NCBI GenBank assembly: GCA_964409165.1
Contig: CAYPCH010000018.1
Span: 1 to 39,150 of the forward strand
DNA: 39,150 nt
DNA from: CAYPCH01 sp964409165
Lineage (GTDB): Bacteria > Bacillota > Clostridia > Acetivibrionales > Acetivibrionaceae
Direction of reading: 5' to 3'
Shown: piece after piece, positions 1 to 7,686 of the stretch
Layout: each line of letters begins with the position of its first letter
Position numbering within the stretch: the first letter of the stretch is position 1
Notes under the pieces: generated by a model
Databases searched by the model: none
The model's input: the letters and a program-made list of their open reading frames with translations, nothing else
Told to the model about the DNA's origin: nothing
Program-made: the position numbers and the translations under genes

Positions 1-60
1 GATGTTATTATGTTAGCATATAATCGGGTCTATTTGGAATGCCTGAGTAGTAACATATAG
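1..60 (+). CDS. Possible 3' end of an unknown gene (partial at window edge)
   Basis: The first frame from base 1 is open for 19 codons and ends in TAG at 58-60. A hairpin that could stop transcription from either side follows at 115-147, as expected for a gene converging on the methyltransferase gene. The peptide is too short to recognise, and such a short open stretch can occur by chance. No function is assigned. Confidence 0.3.
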   Translation, partial: DVIMLAYNRVYLECLSSNI

Positions 61-114
61 TAAAACTTTTGATGAAAATTGCAATGTAGAATTCATAAAG
101 ATTATCTTATAAAC

Positions 115-147
115 AAAATTGAGTGCCCACCAAGGGTACTCAATTTT
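115..147. terminator. Bidirectional hairpin terminator
   Basis: The arms AAAATTGAGTGCCC and the matching part of GGGTACTCAATTTT fold into an A/T-flanked hairpin just past the 3' end of the minus-strand methyltransferase gene. A near copy (29 of 33 bases identical) lies at 34230-34262, also at a convergent gene boundary, so this is also one member of a dispersed hairpin family. Confidence 0.7.
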
Positions 148-157
148 GCCTCCTTCA

Positions 158-979
158 TTATACTTTCCAGGTCATCCAGGCTATTTTTGCCTTAACCTTT
201 TCTTTTACAAGTCCATTTTCAGATATCTGCTCAAGGTAGTTCCGTATAAATGCTTTTTTATCATCAGTTAGCTTTTGTGTCGTATCAAAATGGGTACAAT
301 AAAAGTCTACTGCCTTGTTTGCAGACATTACATGCTCCCATTCCGTATCAATATATATAATTTCAGGATGAAGACCCATCAGCCACAGAATATTGAAACT
401 GCAGTATATAGCCTTCCCATGCCCGCCTTTTGAGTTTTGCCCTACGATATATTTGCTGAGGTGATCCTTTACATCATCAGTTCTCTCAACAAAGCTGCTC
501 ATAAAACAGTATCCCCGACTGACATTAACCATTTTTTCAAGTGCAGATTTATTATTTATGGCAGGACACATGGATGCTACTACAAGGTCAAATTTTTTAT
601 TCCACCCAAAAGAGTTAACGTCAAGCTCTTCCCAGTCAACAAGCTCAAACTCCGCATTTTGCAAATTTTCCATAACTGCATTTTTCTTTGCACATTCAAT
701 CATTCTTGGTGAAATATCTATACCTACAACTGATTTTACTGTTTTAGCAAATTGGACAACATATTTTCCTGGTCCACATCCAATATCAAGCACATTACTT
801 TCAGCTGTCAGCATTCCTTTAGAAGTAAGCAATTCAAGAATTTTCTTTACGCGCTCATCTCCCTCTCCTTTATAAACTCTTTGATTAAATTCGTCCGCTC
901 TGCTGTCCCAAAAAGTCTGGCTTGCCAACTTATCTGTCTTCTTTGTGCTCCAAATCTGTTCAAAATAATTTACATCCAT
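158..979 (-). CDS. Class I SAM-dependent methyltransferase
   Basis: This 273-residue protein has the SAM-binding glycine motif VLDIGCGPG at residues 63-71, followed by an acidic strand end (VVGIDIS) and a later FDLVVASMCPAI strand, the order expected of a Rossmann-fold methyltransferase (Methyltransf_11/25 type). The substrate cannot be read from the sequence. The start codon lies 3 bp after the stop of the upstream FmdE-family gene, so the two are almost certainly co-transcribed and probably serve one pathway. In anaerobes such methyltransferases often sit beside FmdE or molybdenum/corrinoid genes, but the link here is only positional. No signal peptide or membrane segment is seen, so a cytoplasmic enzyme is expected. 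Confidence 0.8.
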   Translation of the reverse strand: MDVNYFEQIWSTKKTDKLASQTFWDSRADEFNQRVYKGEGDERVKKILELLTSKGMLTAESNVLDIGCGPGKYVVQFAKTVKSVVGIDISPRMIECAKKNAVMENLQNAEFELVDWEELDVNSFGWNKKFDLVVASMCPAINNKSALEKMVNVSRGYCFMSSFVERTDDVKDHLSKYIVGQNSKGGHGKAIYCSFNILWLMGLHPEIIYIDTEWEHVMSANKAVDFYCTHFDTTQKLTDDKKAFIRNYLEQISENGLVKEKVKAKIAWMTWKV

Positions 980-982
980 AAC

Positions 983-1507
983 CTACCAGCCTCTGGAATA
1001 GTCTTTAAAACAATCAAGACATACCTTTTTCCCATCATTCATTCTCATCTTGTGCTCAGATGCGCCCTCGCCGCAAATCTCGCATACTATAGTTGTAAAT
1101 AACCTTGCTTTTTCAGGCAACTCGAAGGTTGGCTTGCTGAAATTGAAAATCTCATCTGTTGACGAATTCAATATATAATTCTGGCGCTGCTGGCGATCCA
1201 TTTCGCTCTTAATAGGCTTTACAATCATTCTAAGGCTTTCCCCATTAGTCCTGTTGTAGAAGCTGAAAGCCATTTTTCCTGTACCTTTGTAAATAAGGTT
1301 GCCTTTACCGAAGGTACAGCCTGTAATAACCTGAATTGCATCCACACCACAGGCATCATTTTCAGTAACGCATACGATCTCCTCATCTTTTGAGAATCTA
1401 AGATTCATCTTTTCCATCGCAGCTTCACAAGCTTTAAAACCCATAGCCAACCCCGGACACTCATGTCCATGAAATTCCACTGATTTTTCCCACAGCTCCT
1501 TGTTCAT
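983..1507 (-). CDS. FmdE-family protein with C-terminal zinc ribbon
   Basis: From the ATG at 1507, preceded by AAAGGGGAT, this gives 174 residues. A longer in-frame reading to 1612 has no good ribosome site and crosses repeated leader sequence, so it was rejected. The N-terminus has the HGHECPGLAMG motif typical of FmdE (the formylmethanofuran dehydrogenase subunit E family), with a later NDACGVDAIQ segment. The C-terminus has two CxxC pairs (CEIC and CLDC) that would form a zinc ribbon. FmdE proteins in non-methanogens have no firmly known role and are often linked with molybdenum or tungsten metabolism. It is first in a two-gene operon with the methyltransferase and has its own promoter and a structured leader. 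Confidence 0.85.
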   Translation of the reverse strand: MNKELWEKSVEFHGHECPGLAMGFKACEAAMEKMNLRFSKDEEIVCVTENDACGVDAIQVITGCTFGKGNLIYKGTGKMAFSFYNRTNGESLRMIVKPIKSEMDRQQRQNYILNSSTDEIFNFSKPTFELPEKARLFTTIVCEICGEGASEHKMRMNDGKKVCLDCFKDYSRGW

Positions 1508-1648
1508 TAAAAAATCCCCTTTCGCAAAAAAATAAAAACCGCGAATAAAGCCGTTCCTTACGGCATCCCTTCGTGACGGCATCCCTTCGTGGTTTGGTTT
1601 TGTGGTCAACAAGATATTAGCTCAAAAGCCTTCGTGGCTTTATTTTCG
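1508..1648 (-). promoter_or_regulatory. Structured 5' leader of the FmdE operon
   Basis: About 140 nt separate the predicted transcription start from the ATG. The RNA (minus strand) would contain a perfect hairpin, AAAGCC-ACGAA-GGCTTT (1625-1641), the two 16-nt tandem repeats at 1560-1591, and GCCGT-AAGGA-ACGGC, followed by T-rich sequence before the ribosome site. The leader could attenuate or sense something, but it does not match a riboswitch class I can name with confidence. Confidence 0.45.
1560..1591 (-). repeat. Two exact tandem copies of a 16-bp repeat
   Basis: On the minus strand CACGAAGGGATGCCGT occurs twice head to tail with no spacer. The ACGAAGG part also appears in the upstream hairpin of the same leader (1625-1641). 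Confidence 0.9.
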
Positions 1649-1654
1649 TGGTAT

Positions 1655-1683
1655 ACTTTATCATATTGAAGTAAACATGTCAA
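1655..1683 (-). promoter_or_regulatory. Sigma-A promoter of the FmdE operon
   Basis: On the minus strand a perfect -35 TTGACA (1678-1683) is followed after 17 bp by TAAAGT (1655-1660). It points at the FmdE leader. Confidence 0.65.
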
Positions 1684-1686
1684 TTT

Positions 1687-2169
1687 TCAAGATTTTGAGT
1701 ATAAATAGTATTTTCCACTTTCTTGATACATCAGACACATGCTAAAACATATGTCGTACATAAAATCATCGGCTGAAACAGAACCAACATATGGATTGGT
1801 TAGCTTTTTGAAATAAGCCTCAAATTCAGGCATACTGAACTCAAATTTCTCATCCCAGTATGTGCGGAAGCAAATCTCCGCAAACACATCCGCAAAGGCA
1901 TCAACCGAGAGCTTCGTTTTTAGTTCACGCTTGTAGGCTCCTTTACTTGCATCATGTGTTCTCGATAATGCATTAAACGCTTCCCGGTAAAAAATATGCA
2001 TTTGCGATGGAACTTCGGCAAACATCTCAAATGTCAGCAGCATGATCGTCAGCAGGAGTGGATTTTCTGTGAAATCCCTATGTGTACGGTAGAGCCTTGT
2101 CCTCAACTCCTCCCTGAATTTCTCTTTTATTGATGGGTCGTCGGGGCAGAAATCCAGATTATGAAGAAA
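1687..2169 (-). pseudogene. C-terminal remnant of a NACHT-domain NTPase
   Basis: The open frame starts directly after an in-frame TGA (2170-2172) and has no start codon with a ribosome site at its beginning. It holds the region that follows the nucleotide-binding part of NACHT proteins: a KLDFCPDD-like segment, then ENPLLLTIMLLTF, HIFYREAFNAL and the RTHDASKGAYKREL stretch. The Walker A and B motifs are absent because the 5' part is missing. NACHT proteins are often anti-phage sensors, so this is probably a decayed defence gene. Its broken upstream end lies just before the divergent toxin gene, which suggests that insertion of the toxin module or a deletion removed the rest. Confidence 0.75.
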
Positions 2170-2257
2170 TCACTTTACTTGCCTTTATTTGCAAAACGCA
2201 ATAGACACTCAAACCTCTCTTGTGATAGAATATTTGTTACTGGGGAGGAGGTCGGGT

Positions 2258-3211
2258 ATGTACAAAGTTACGATTTCGGATGGTACAGTCTTAAGCGAAT
2301 GCATAGAAAACGTGATATTTGATGTTGTTACTCCAGATGAGTATGGCATGCGTAACACAATAAGGAACTCAATCACAATCACAGGCAAGATTGATATTGA
2401 CGAAAAAACAGTGTCACTTTACCAGTGGGCTTTATTACCTGCAACTAATTCCGATTGCTATAAGAAGATTACAGTCGAGTATTATCAGAAAAATGTGCTG
2501 GTGCGTGAGGTTCAATTTTCAAAGGCTTTTGTTGTGGATTATACAGAACAGTATTCAAATCATACAGGTGTTGGAACCTTTTCAATTTATTTAAGACAGT
2601 TTTACAAACAAGATATTGATGTAACAACTGAGGAAACAAAAACTGTAAACAGCGAAGCAATGGTTGCTGATGAAAGTGAGAAAATTGAAGCAGTTCAACA
2701 AGCTGAGAATTCCCCGGTTGAAAGAGTCGTTGAAAGTACAAATAAAGCTTCAATGAGTTTCACTGATAGGGTTGAAAAGCAAAAGGAAATGGGCGATAAT
2801 AGTAATGCGGGAGTTGGTAAGATACCCCAAGGACTAACAGGAGAGCAGTTCGCAAATTCATCTAAACTAATTAGACAAAACGTAGGTAATATAAGTGATG
2901 ATATAGTTGTACAGGGAAGTAGAGCTGGTGTAACTGCAAAAGCAACCTCTGATATAGACTATGCAATAAGGGTATCTCCAGAAAAATTTGATGACTTGAT
3001 TAAACAAAGATTTGGAACACCAAATCCAGGGTCAGCAAAGGAAAGAACGATGTTACATGCAATCGAAACAGGAAAAATCCAAGCTGGTGAAGCTGGATTG
3101 AGAGGTTTAAGAATACAATTACAGGAAACACTAGGCATTGATGTAGATATATCTATTATAAAATCTGGTGGGTCATTTGATAATGGACCAATGATTAATA
3201 TACCTAAGTAG
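2258..3211 (+). CDS. Polymorphic toxin: Hcp/TssD-like N-terminus, nucleotidyltransferase-like C-terminus
   Basis: The ATG at 2258 has a strong site (GGGGAGGAGG), so the longer reading from 2189 is rejected; the product has 317 residues. Residues 1-125 look like the Hcp-like/TssD-type beta-barrel domain found at the start of clostridial effector proteins (SDGTVLSE, LYQWALLPA, KAFVVDYTEQY, FSIYLRQ). A low-complexity acidic linker follows. The C-terminal 100 residues have the layout of a polymerase-beta-type nucleotidyltransferase: GSR (220-222), SDID (acidic residues 232 and 234) and a second acidic pair near 295-297 (IDVDISI). This layout, with a small gene 10 bp downstream, is that of a delivered toxin and its immunity gene. 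The target is unknown. Confidence 0.7.
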   Translation: MYKVTISDGTVLSECIENVIFDVVTPDEYGMRNTIRNSITITGKIDIDEKTVSLYQWALLPATNSDCYKKITVEYYQKNVLVREVQFSKAFVVDYTEQYSNHTGVGTFSIYLRQFYKQDIDVTTEETKTVNSEAMVADESEKIEAVQQAENSPVERVVESTNKASMSFTDRVEKQKEMGDNSNAGVGKIPQGLTGEQFANSSKLIRQNVGNISDDIVVQGSRAGVTAKATSDIDYAIRVSPEKFDDLIKQRFGTPNPGSAKERTMLHAIETGKIQAGEAGLRGLRIQLQETLGIDVDISIIKSGGSFDNGPMINIPK

Positions 3212-3221
3212 GGGGTCTTGT

Positions 3222-3587
3222 ATGGAAAACTATGATAATTTATATTGCAAAATATTCATTGATACAGAATGTGATATGGATTTTTTGATAAACAAAATCA
3301 ATGAATTGGTATGTGGACAAAAAAAATTATTTCGTACTATCGTAACTAAGTTCGGTGAAATTGATATTAATAAGAATGAGGATTTTGATACAGAAAAAAG
3401 ATTGGTAAAACCTGATGGATTTCTATATTCAAGGTACTATCTTGATGTTGAGCCTAATGAGAAAATGGATCAGAAAAACTATATATTAAATATATCAACC
3501 TTTTTACGAGAACTATGGAAAAATGGTTTTAAGGCTATAGTAGCATGTGATTTTGAGGGAGAACTTCCAATGAAGACTAATTCTTAG
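3222..3587 (+). CDS. Putative immunity protein for the upstream toxin
   Basis: This 121-residue acidic protein starts 10 bp after the toxin stop codon, behind a GGGGG ribosome site. I recognise no family. Small size, no membrane segment, tight coupling to a toxin gene and a terminator directly after it are the reasons for calling it an immunity protein. Such proteins normally bind and block the toxin domain in the cytoplasm. This is inference from position, not from a motif. Confidence 0.55.
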   Translation: MENYDNLYCKIFIDTECDMDFLINKINELVCGQKKLFRTIVTKFGEIDINKNEDFDTEKRLVKPDGFLYSRYYLDVEPNEKMDQKNYILNISTFLRELWKNGFKAIVACDFEGELPMKTNS

Positions 3588-3596
3588 AAAATAAAT

Positions 3597-3635
3597 GCTC
3601 CCTGTGTAGGAATTGCAGGGAGCAAATTTCTTTTT
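3597..3635 (+). terminator. Intrinsic terminator after the toxin-immunity pair
   Basis: GCTCCCTG (3597-3604) pairs with CAGGGAGC (3616-3623), followed by a T-rich tail. It separates the toxin pair from the exonuclease gene. Confidence 0.8.
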
Positions 3636-3649
3636 CATGGTGAATGTTT

Positions 3650-4201
3650 ATGAATTATATTATATTTGATTTAGAAGCAACTTGCTGGGAGAATGATAGA
3701 AACAAGATAAATGAAATTATTGAAGTGGGTGCGGTCAAAGTCAATGATTCTTTGGAGATTATAGGTATATTTTCACGTTTTGTTAAACCAGAAATCAACC
3801 AAGAATTGTCTGGGTTTTGTAAACGATTAACCTCTATCTCTCAGGAAAATGTTGATACTGCCCAGTCTTTTAGCCAAGTAATATGTGAATTTGAAGAATG
3901 GATACTATCTACAGGTAATGACGTTTATCTCTGCTCATGGGGTTTTTATGATAAAAAACAAATATTACGAGAATGTAATATAAAAAAGTACTTTGGTCTG
4001 ATTGTTAGTCTCCTTGATAGGCATATAAGTATAAAACACCAGTTTTCCAAGGCTAAAAACATTAAACCTTGTGGAATGGATACAGCTTTAAAAATGCTAG
4101 GGATACAATTAGAGGGTATACACCATAGGGGAATTGACGATGCGAAGAATATTTTTAAAGTTTTCGTGTCAATATTTCAAGAATTAAATTTCAATATTTA
4201 A
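3650..4201 (+). CDS. DEDDh 3'-5' exonuclease (RNase T / ERI-1-like)
   Basis: The start ATG at 3650 has a GGTGA site 6 nt upstream; an ATG at 3644 has none. The 183-residue protein has the Exo I motif FDLEATCWE at its N-terminus (the first D and E bind metal), the INEIIEVGAVKV strand, and a C-terminal HHRGIDDAKNI motif (Exo III, catalytic His and Asp). The ATCW form and overall length fit the ERI-1/KapD-like group rather than the proofreading subunit of DNA polymerase III. The likely role is trimming of RNA or DNA 3' ends; the substrate cannot be told. It stands alone between two terminators, so a separate promoter is expected but none is clear. Confidence 0.85.
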   Translation: MNYIIFDLEATCWENDRNKINEIIEVGAVKVNDSLEIIGIFSRFVKPEINQELSGFCKRLTSISQENVDTAQSFSQVICEFEEWILSTGNDVYLCSWGFYDKKQILRECNIKKYFGLIVSLLDRHISIKHQFSKAKNIKPCGMDTALKMLGIQLEGIHHRGIDDAKNIFKVFVSIFQELNFNI

Positions 4202-4272
4202 CTCATTAAATTACAATTATTCCAAAACGCAGCAATTACAAAGATAATTTTTTTGCAAAAATTCAATAAAGA

Positions 4273-4311
4273 AAACGGAAATTCCCGGCAGGGATTTGGG
4301 AATTTCCGTTT
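4273..4311 (+). terminator. Long hairpin, probable terminator of the exonuclease gene
   Basis: A 14-bp perfect stem (AAACGGAAATTCCC with GGGAATTTCCGTTT) encloses an 11-nt loop. Only a short T-run follows, so termination strength is uncertain. Confidence 0.6.
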
Positions 4312-4477
4312 CTAAGCACGACAAAAAAACCTGAAAGCAAATCTTGTATAAGGTAAAATATTTAAATAGGCAACTTTTTTGTAACTATGATATAAGCCAT
4401 TCAGGATAGGGCTGGATGTCAAAAACGTTTTGGCTGTAGTTCAGCACTTTAAAATCTCAATAAAAAGCAAATAAAAA

Positions 4478-4494
4478 GCAGGTCAATGACCTGC
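4478..4494 (-). terminator. Intrinsic terminator of the coiled-coil gene
   Basis: GCAGGTCA and TGACCTGC form a hairpin. Read on the minus strand it is followed by TTTTTATTTGCTTTTTATT. Confidence 0.75.
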
Positions 4495-4542
4495 GAAATC
4501 AAAATTCTGGGTAATCTAGTTTGATAATTAGCAAATATAATA

Positions 4543-4788
4543 TTACTTAGCAATTTTCTTCTTTATCTCAACTAACTCTATCTTATTCTTAAAATCTTCC
4601 TTACCCAATACTTCAATACCATTCTCTATTTTTTCAAGTTTTTGCCTTGTCTCAGTACGGAATTCAGTTAGGTCAGCTGTTTGCTCATCAATAGCATTTA
4701 CCTTCTGCTTTATATCTGATACATCAATTTTTATTTCTTTAATGTCACTTGACAATTCCTCAAGTATTTTTAAAATTTTCTCATCCAT
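4543..4788 (-). CDS. Small coiled-coil protein of unknown function
   Basis: The 81-residue product is rich in E, K and I with a clear heptad pattern over most of its length (residues 1-75), so it should form a coiled coil and oligomerise. There is no signal peptide or membrane segment. The ATG at 4788 has a good GGAGGT site, a promoter just upstream and a terminator just downstream, so it is a real single-gene unit. I recognise no family beyond general resemblance to short clostridial coiled-coil proteins and assign no function. Confidence 0.7.
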   Translation of the reverse strand: MDEKILKILEELSSDIKEIKIDVSDIKQKVNAIDEQTADLTEFRTETRQKLEKIENGIEVLGKEDFKNKIELVEIKKKIAK

Positions 4789-4809
4789 AAATTATCTACC
4801 TCCAAAGAT

Positions 4810-4839
4810 ATTATATCCTGAAATCCAGATATTCATCAA
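4810..4839 (-). promoter_or_regulatory. Promoter of the coiled-coil gene
   Basis: On the minus strand TTGATG (4834-4839) and TATAAT (4810-4815) are 18 bp apart. The transcript would begin only about 15 nt before the start codon region. Confidence 0.6.
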
Positions 4840-4913
4840 GTACTTTATCTTTAATCTCATTTTTTCTTACATAAACTATTTGTATAAAAACAGCGATAAT
4901 ATAAAGGTGTTTA

Positions 4914-5555
4914 TTAACTAATTGTCGCAATGACCTTATCATATATACCTTTACTCAGCCATATTAATTTGTTAATGCCAACTAAAGAATAGTAGCCTAT
5001 ACTGCTTCTGAATATGCTTCCAAAAATATATATAATAATAAACAGTTCCTTCATAGGCATAACTTCTTTTACTGCTAAACTCATATAAAGTCCTACAAGC
5101 AAACCAAGAACGATTGAAATTAAAATTACATTTTTATCTTAGTGTATTTTACCAAATAGTATTGGCAGAAAATATCCTATTGGTAAAAATAGAATTGTTG
5201 CCCCCAGTGTGCCAAACATAAATATTTCAAAATAGTTGTCAGTTACTAAACCCGGTACGGGTATATGTGAACCTATTCTGAAAATAATTAAATAGATAAT
5301 AACTCCTAATAATGCATTAGATATGCTTCTGTAACTTGAAAGACTGTCCGATAGTTTTTTCTTCAATTCTTTGGCATCACCAAAACTCTCTATTGCGGAA
5401 TTTGTTGCTTCATCTTCGGACACCCCTTTTTCTATAAACTCTTTTCTCAACATTATTAGGTGGTCTTTAAACTCAGCAATCAGTTCATTCTTCTTTCTAT
5501 TACTTATTTTCAAATCGCAAGTTATTGTATTGATAAATTCGTCAAACTTCTGCAC
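4914..5555 (-). pseudogene. Permease-prefix-domain membrane protein broken by one stop codon
   Basis: A GTG start at 5555 follows AGGGAGGG. The first 70 residues form a soluble helical domain (DEFINTITCDLKI, EFKDHLIMLR, SAIESFGDAKELKKKL) typical of the permease-prefix / DUF1700 proteins coded next to PadR regulators. Hydrophobic segments follow. The frame stops at TAA 5139-5141, but the same frame continues open for 75 more codons with further membrane-type sequence (ISIVLGLLVGLYMSL). One nonsense change therefore splits what was a protein of about 213 residues. The shorter product of 138 residues could still be made. The PadR gene 52 bp upstream probably controls it. Confidence 0.75.
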
Positions 5556-5607
5556 AAAAATCCCTCCCTACACTTATTAATTAAATTAGTTAGTGCATTC
5601 CATTCCA

Positions 5608-5877
5608 TTAATTTTCGGCAAGCTTTTTTGTTCCTTCCTCAGTTATACAGTAATATTTCCGCCTACCCCCAGTTTCTGAATCTCCCCAGGATGACTTAAT
5701 AAGGTTCCTTTTTTCAAGTCTTTGTAAAGCAGGATATAAAGTACCCTCACTCATACAATAATGATTATCGCTACCTTCTTTTAGTTTCTTTGCAATTTCA
5801 TACCCATACATTTGCTTTTTCTCAATAAGTGAAAGTAGCAATATGTTTATACTCCCTTTCATTAGCTTTTTATCCAA
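5608..5877 (-). CDS. PadR-family transcriptional regulator
   Basis: A small winged-helix repressor: KGSINILLLSLIEKKQMYGYEI, EGTLYPALQRLE and GGRRKYYCITEEG are the standard PadR DNA-binding and wing motifs (the first cited here as residues flanking MYGYEI). No ATG fits the GGAGG at about 5890; a TTG at 5877 gives the usual MDKKLMKG-type N-terminus with a somewhat long spacing, while GTG or TTG codons further upstream are too close to the site. PadR proteins usually repress their own operon and an adjacent membrane protein gene, here the broken permease-prefix gene. The product is about 89 residues, short for the family but typical of the PadR-s2 group. Confidence 0.85.
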   Translation of the reverse strand: MDKKLMKGSINILLLSLIEKKQMYGYEIAKKLKEGSDNHYCMSEGTLYPALQRLEKRNLIKSSWGDSETGGRRKYYCITEEGTKKLAEN

Positions 5878-5904
5878 ATCTATCACCAACCTCCAATATT
5901 ATCG

Positions 5905-5934
5905 AATTTATTGTGCAATAAATTACATCGTAAT
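5905..5934. promoter_or_regulatory. Candidate PadR operator
   Basis: The 20-bp inverted repeat AATTTATTGTGCAATAAATT (5905-5924) lies upstream of the padR start and partly overlaps a second dyad ATTAC-ATC-GTAAT (5922-5934). Both sit where a self-regulating repressor would bind. Confidence 0.45.
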
Positions 5935-6074
5935 ACAAGGTATTTTTAAAACAAAAATTCTACAAATTGAATACATAATTGTTTTCTTTCAAATAATACT
6001 TTGGTGGTAAATATAAATAATACTTTACTATAAAAGCTAACAAACTAAAAATTATGAAAGGAAGTGATGCCCAC

Positions 6075-6272
6075 ATGTCAACTAATAAGCAATCCAATAG
6101 ACTAATCCATGAGAAGTCCCCTTACCTTCTGCAGCATGCCCACAACCCTGTAAACTGGTTTCCTTGGAGTGATGAAGCCTTTGAGGCAGCTAAGTCAGAA
6201 GATAAGCCTATCTTCCTATCCATCGGCTACTCGACCTGTCATTGGTGTCAATCCAATTACTGTAACCATTAA
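6075..6272 (+). pseudogene. Host 5' fragment of the DUF255/YyaL thioredoxin-like gene
   Basis: From ATG 6075 (GAAAGGAAG site upstream) the frame encodes the conserved DUF255 start: NRLIHEKSPYLLQHAHNPVN, WFPW, DKPIFLSIGYS and TCHWC. It then enters element DNA directly after the core CATTGGTGTCA (6240-6250) and stops at 6270-6272. Codon 56 begins at 6240, in the same phase as the matching CAT at 23836, so joining the two flanks at the core gives one frame of 681 codons ending at 25713. This is the host promoter-side part of the gene, cut off by integration of the element. Confidence 0.9.
6219..6268. other. attL of the serine-integrase element
   Basis: The host arm (DUF255 codons up to TGT) meets the core CATTGGTGTCA at 6240-6250, and element DNA follows. 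The element arm read on the minus strand inward from 6268 is TGGTTACAGTAATTGGATTG. It matches the opposite element arm at attR (23815-23834) at 13 of 20 positions, 10 of the first 12. The predicted crossover dinucleotide is TG at 6243-6244. Confidence 0.8.
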
Positions 6273-6919
6273 GGATGCCTTATATCTCAACACTTTGAAC
6301 CTTTCTATTTATAACCTAAAATAAGAAGATTCGATATTATGGAGCTGTAAAGGCTCTTTTTTTATGCAATTAAAAACGAATGATTTTTGTTATGTGTAGA
6401 TAATAGTGTTGCTAATATTATCAAAGAATCATTCTAATCATGGATTAATGATTTTGCTACTAAGAAGATATGTAATGTTACTTCTTAATACTTAATAAGG
6501 CGGATAAATAGGTTTTCATTAATTGGACAAACCATTAACATAAAAGGATTTCAGCTGATATGATATCTGCATTTTTGAAGATGTGGGCAAATGTAGGTTA
6601 TTAGTGGGTTTAAGAGTAGTTTATAAAAAAAGGATAAAAAATTGATAATTTTATGATCGGAAAATAATACTTATTTAAATTCAAAAAATAAAGGATTTTA
6701 TGACACACATCCCTACATCTAAAATATCCTGAAACAATGCAGGGTTTTGTTTGTATAAAACATGTCTATTTTTATATAAAATTAGTGACTTAAATTATAA
6801 CAACTGTAGTATCTAATTGGGAAATATGGAATACTACTGGTTTTTCTTCTGGGCTCCAGAGATTTTTTGCGTTATGATGATGTGACCAAATTATAGTATA
6901 AAGGTGGCGGTGATGGTAT
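6273..6919. other. Gene-free left end of the element
   Basis: About 650 bases with no convincing coding frame. It holds several short dyads: a weak hairpin with T-run (GAGC-TGTAAAG-GCTC then seven T, about 6341-6363), AATCAT/ATGATT with an inner TAATC/GATTA, and an AGGATTTTA / TAAAATATCCT pair around 6692-6731. These could bind the integrase, a directionality factor or repressor. A possible -10 TATAGT occurs shortly before the next gene. Confidence 0.5.
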
Positions 6920-7615
6920 ATGAGAGAAACAACTTTAAGGCAGCTTATTTTTGAAGCTGTCAAAGTATCATTAAAACAAGATGGTTTAACAAGAACGGAG
7001 CTGCATGAACTTACGGACTATATCCTTGATAATAGTATTTTAGATCTATCTGCAGAAAAAGTCTGTTTGACAGATGGAAACTATTTTGGCGTCGGAGAGC
7101 ATAACAAAGACAGGGTTTTCACCCTGCCACGATTTATAACTTTTGAATTTATAAGACCGCATGCCTTTGACATCATAAATTATGATAAAAGCAAGACTTG
7201 GCGATTACGTTCCCACGAAACCTTTGAAGAACTTGAGAACTTTTTAACCTATTCAAAGCAAGATCAACCTGTAGTTTTTATTGACGGTAACCATACAGAA
7301 TATACTTTAGAGGGTACAGAATCTTGGGGTTACGAAGTAAAATGGATCGGTTGTGATGCTGTATATATTGCTACATATGTATTTAATAATAAAGAAGAAA
7401 AAGAACTTCTTAACAGCAAGCTACAACTACAGGTGAAATTGATAGAACTTGTGGAACAAGGGGCAGAAGGAATTCAAGCCTATAATGTAATCCAAGGCGA
7501 AAACATGCCATTCAAGGTACAGGGGATTTTGTATAACTCAAACCAGTTTGATGATGATCAAAAAGGGTTGGTTTGGGTTACCAAGAACGAGGATGAATGT
7601 GAAGATCCTTTTTAA
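6920..7615 (+). CDS. Unknown protein, first gene of the element
   Basis: The product is a 231-residue acidic, soluble protein with no signal peptide or membrane segment and no motif I recognise. The ATG at 6920 follows GGTGGCGGTGA. The N-terminal third looks helical (LRQLIFEAVKVSL, RTELHELTDYIL) and could be a small winged-helix-like domain; the rest is mixed, with many aromatic residues. It is transcribed away from the left attachment site and ends at a strong bidirectional terminator shared with the converging repressor gene. No function is assigned. Confidence 0.65.
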   Translation: MRETTLRQLIFEAVKVSLKQDGLTRTELHELTDYILDNSILDLSAEKVCLTDGNYFGVGEHNKDRVFTLPRFITFEFIRPHAFDIINYDKSKTWRLRSHETFEELENFLTYSKQDQPVVFIDGNHTEYTLEGTESWGYEVKWIGCDAVYIATYVFNNKEEKELLNSKLQLQVKLIELVEQGAEGIQAYNVIQGENMPFKVQGILYNSNQFDDDQKGLVWVTKNEDECEDPF

Positions 7616-7642
7616 TAGATTTTATAATTTGATATATATGCC

Positions 7643-7681
7643 AAACAAAAGGCACTACTTTTAATGTTGTGCCTTTTGTTT
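7643..7681. terminator. Bidirectional terminator between 6920 gene and repressor
   Basis: AAACAAAAGGCAC pairs perfectly with GTGCCTTTTGTTT (13-bp stem), with T-rich ends in both directions. It serves two converging genes. Confidence 0.85.
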
Positions 7682-7686
7682 ATTGC

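Larger units (their letters stand above)
4202..4542. other. Gene-free stretch between exonuclease and coiled-coil genes
   Basis: About 340 bases without a convincing gene. It holds two hairpins, one at 4273-4311 downstream of the exonuclease and one at 4478-4494 that serves the converging minus-strand gene. Nothing else is seen between them. Confidence 0.6.

Noticed and set aside
1560..1641. Mini-ykkC (guanidine-II) riboswitch before FmdE
   Set aside because: The hairpins have ACGA in the loop region, but the loops are five bases and the second and third copies lack proper closing stems.
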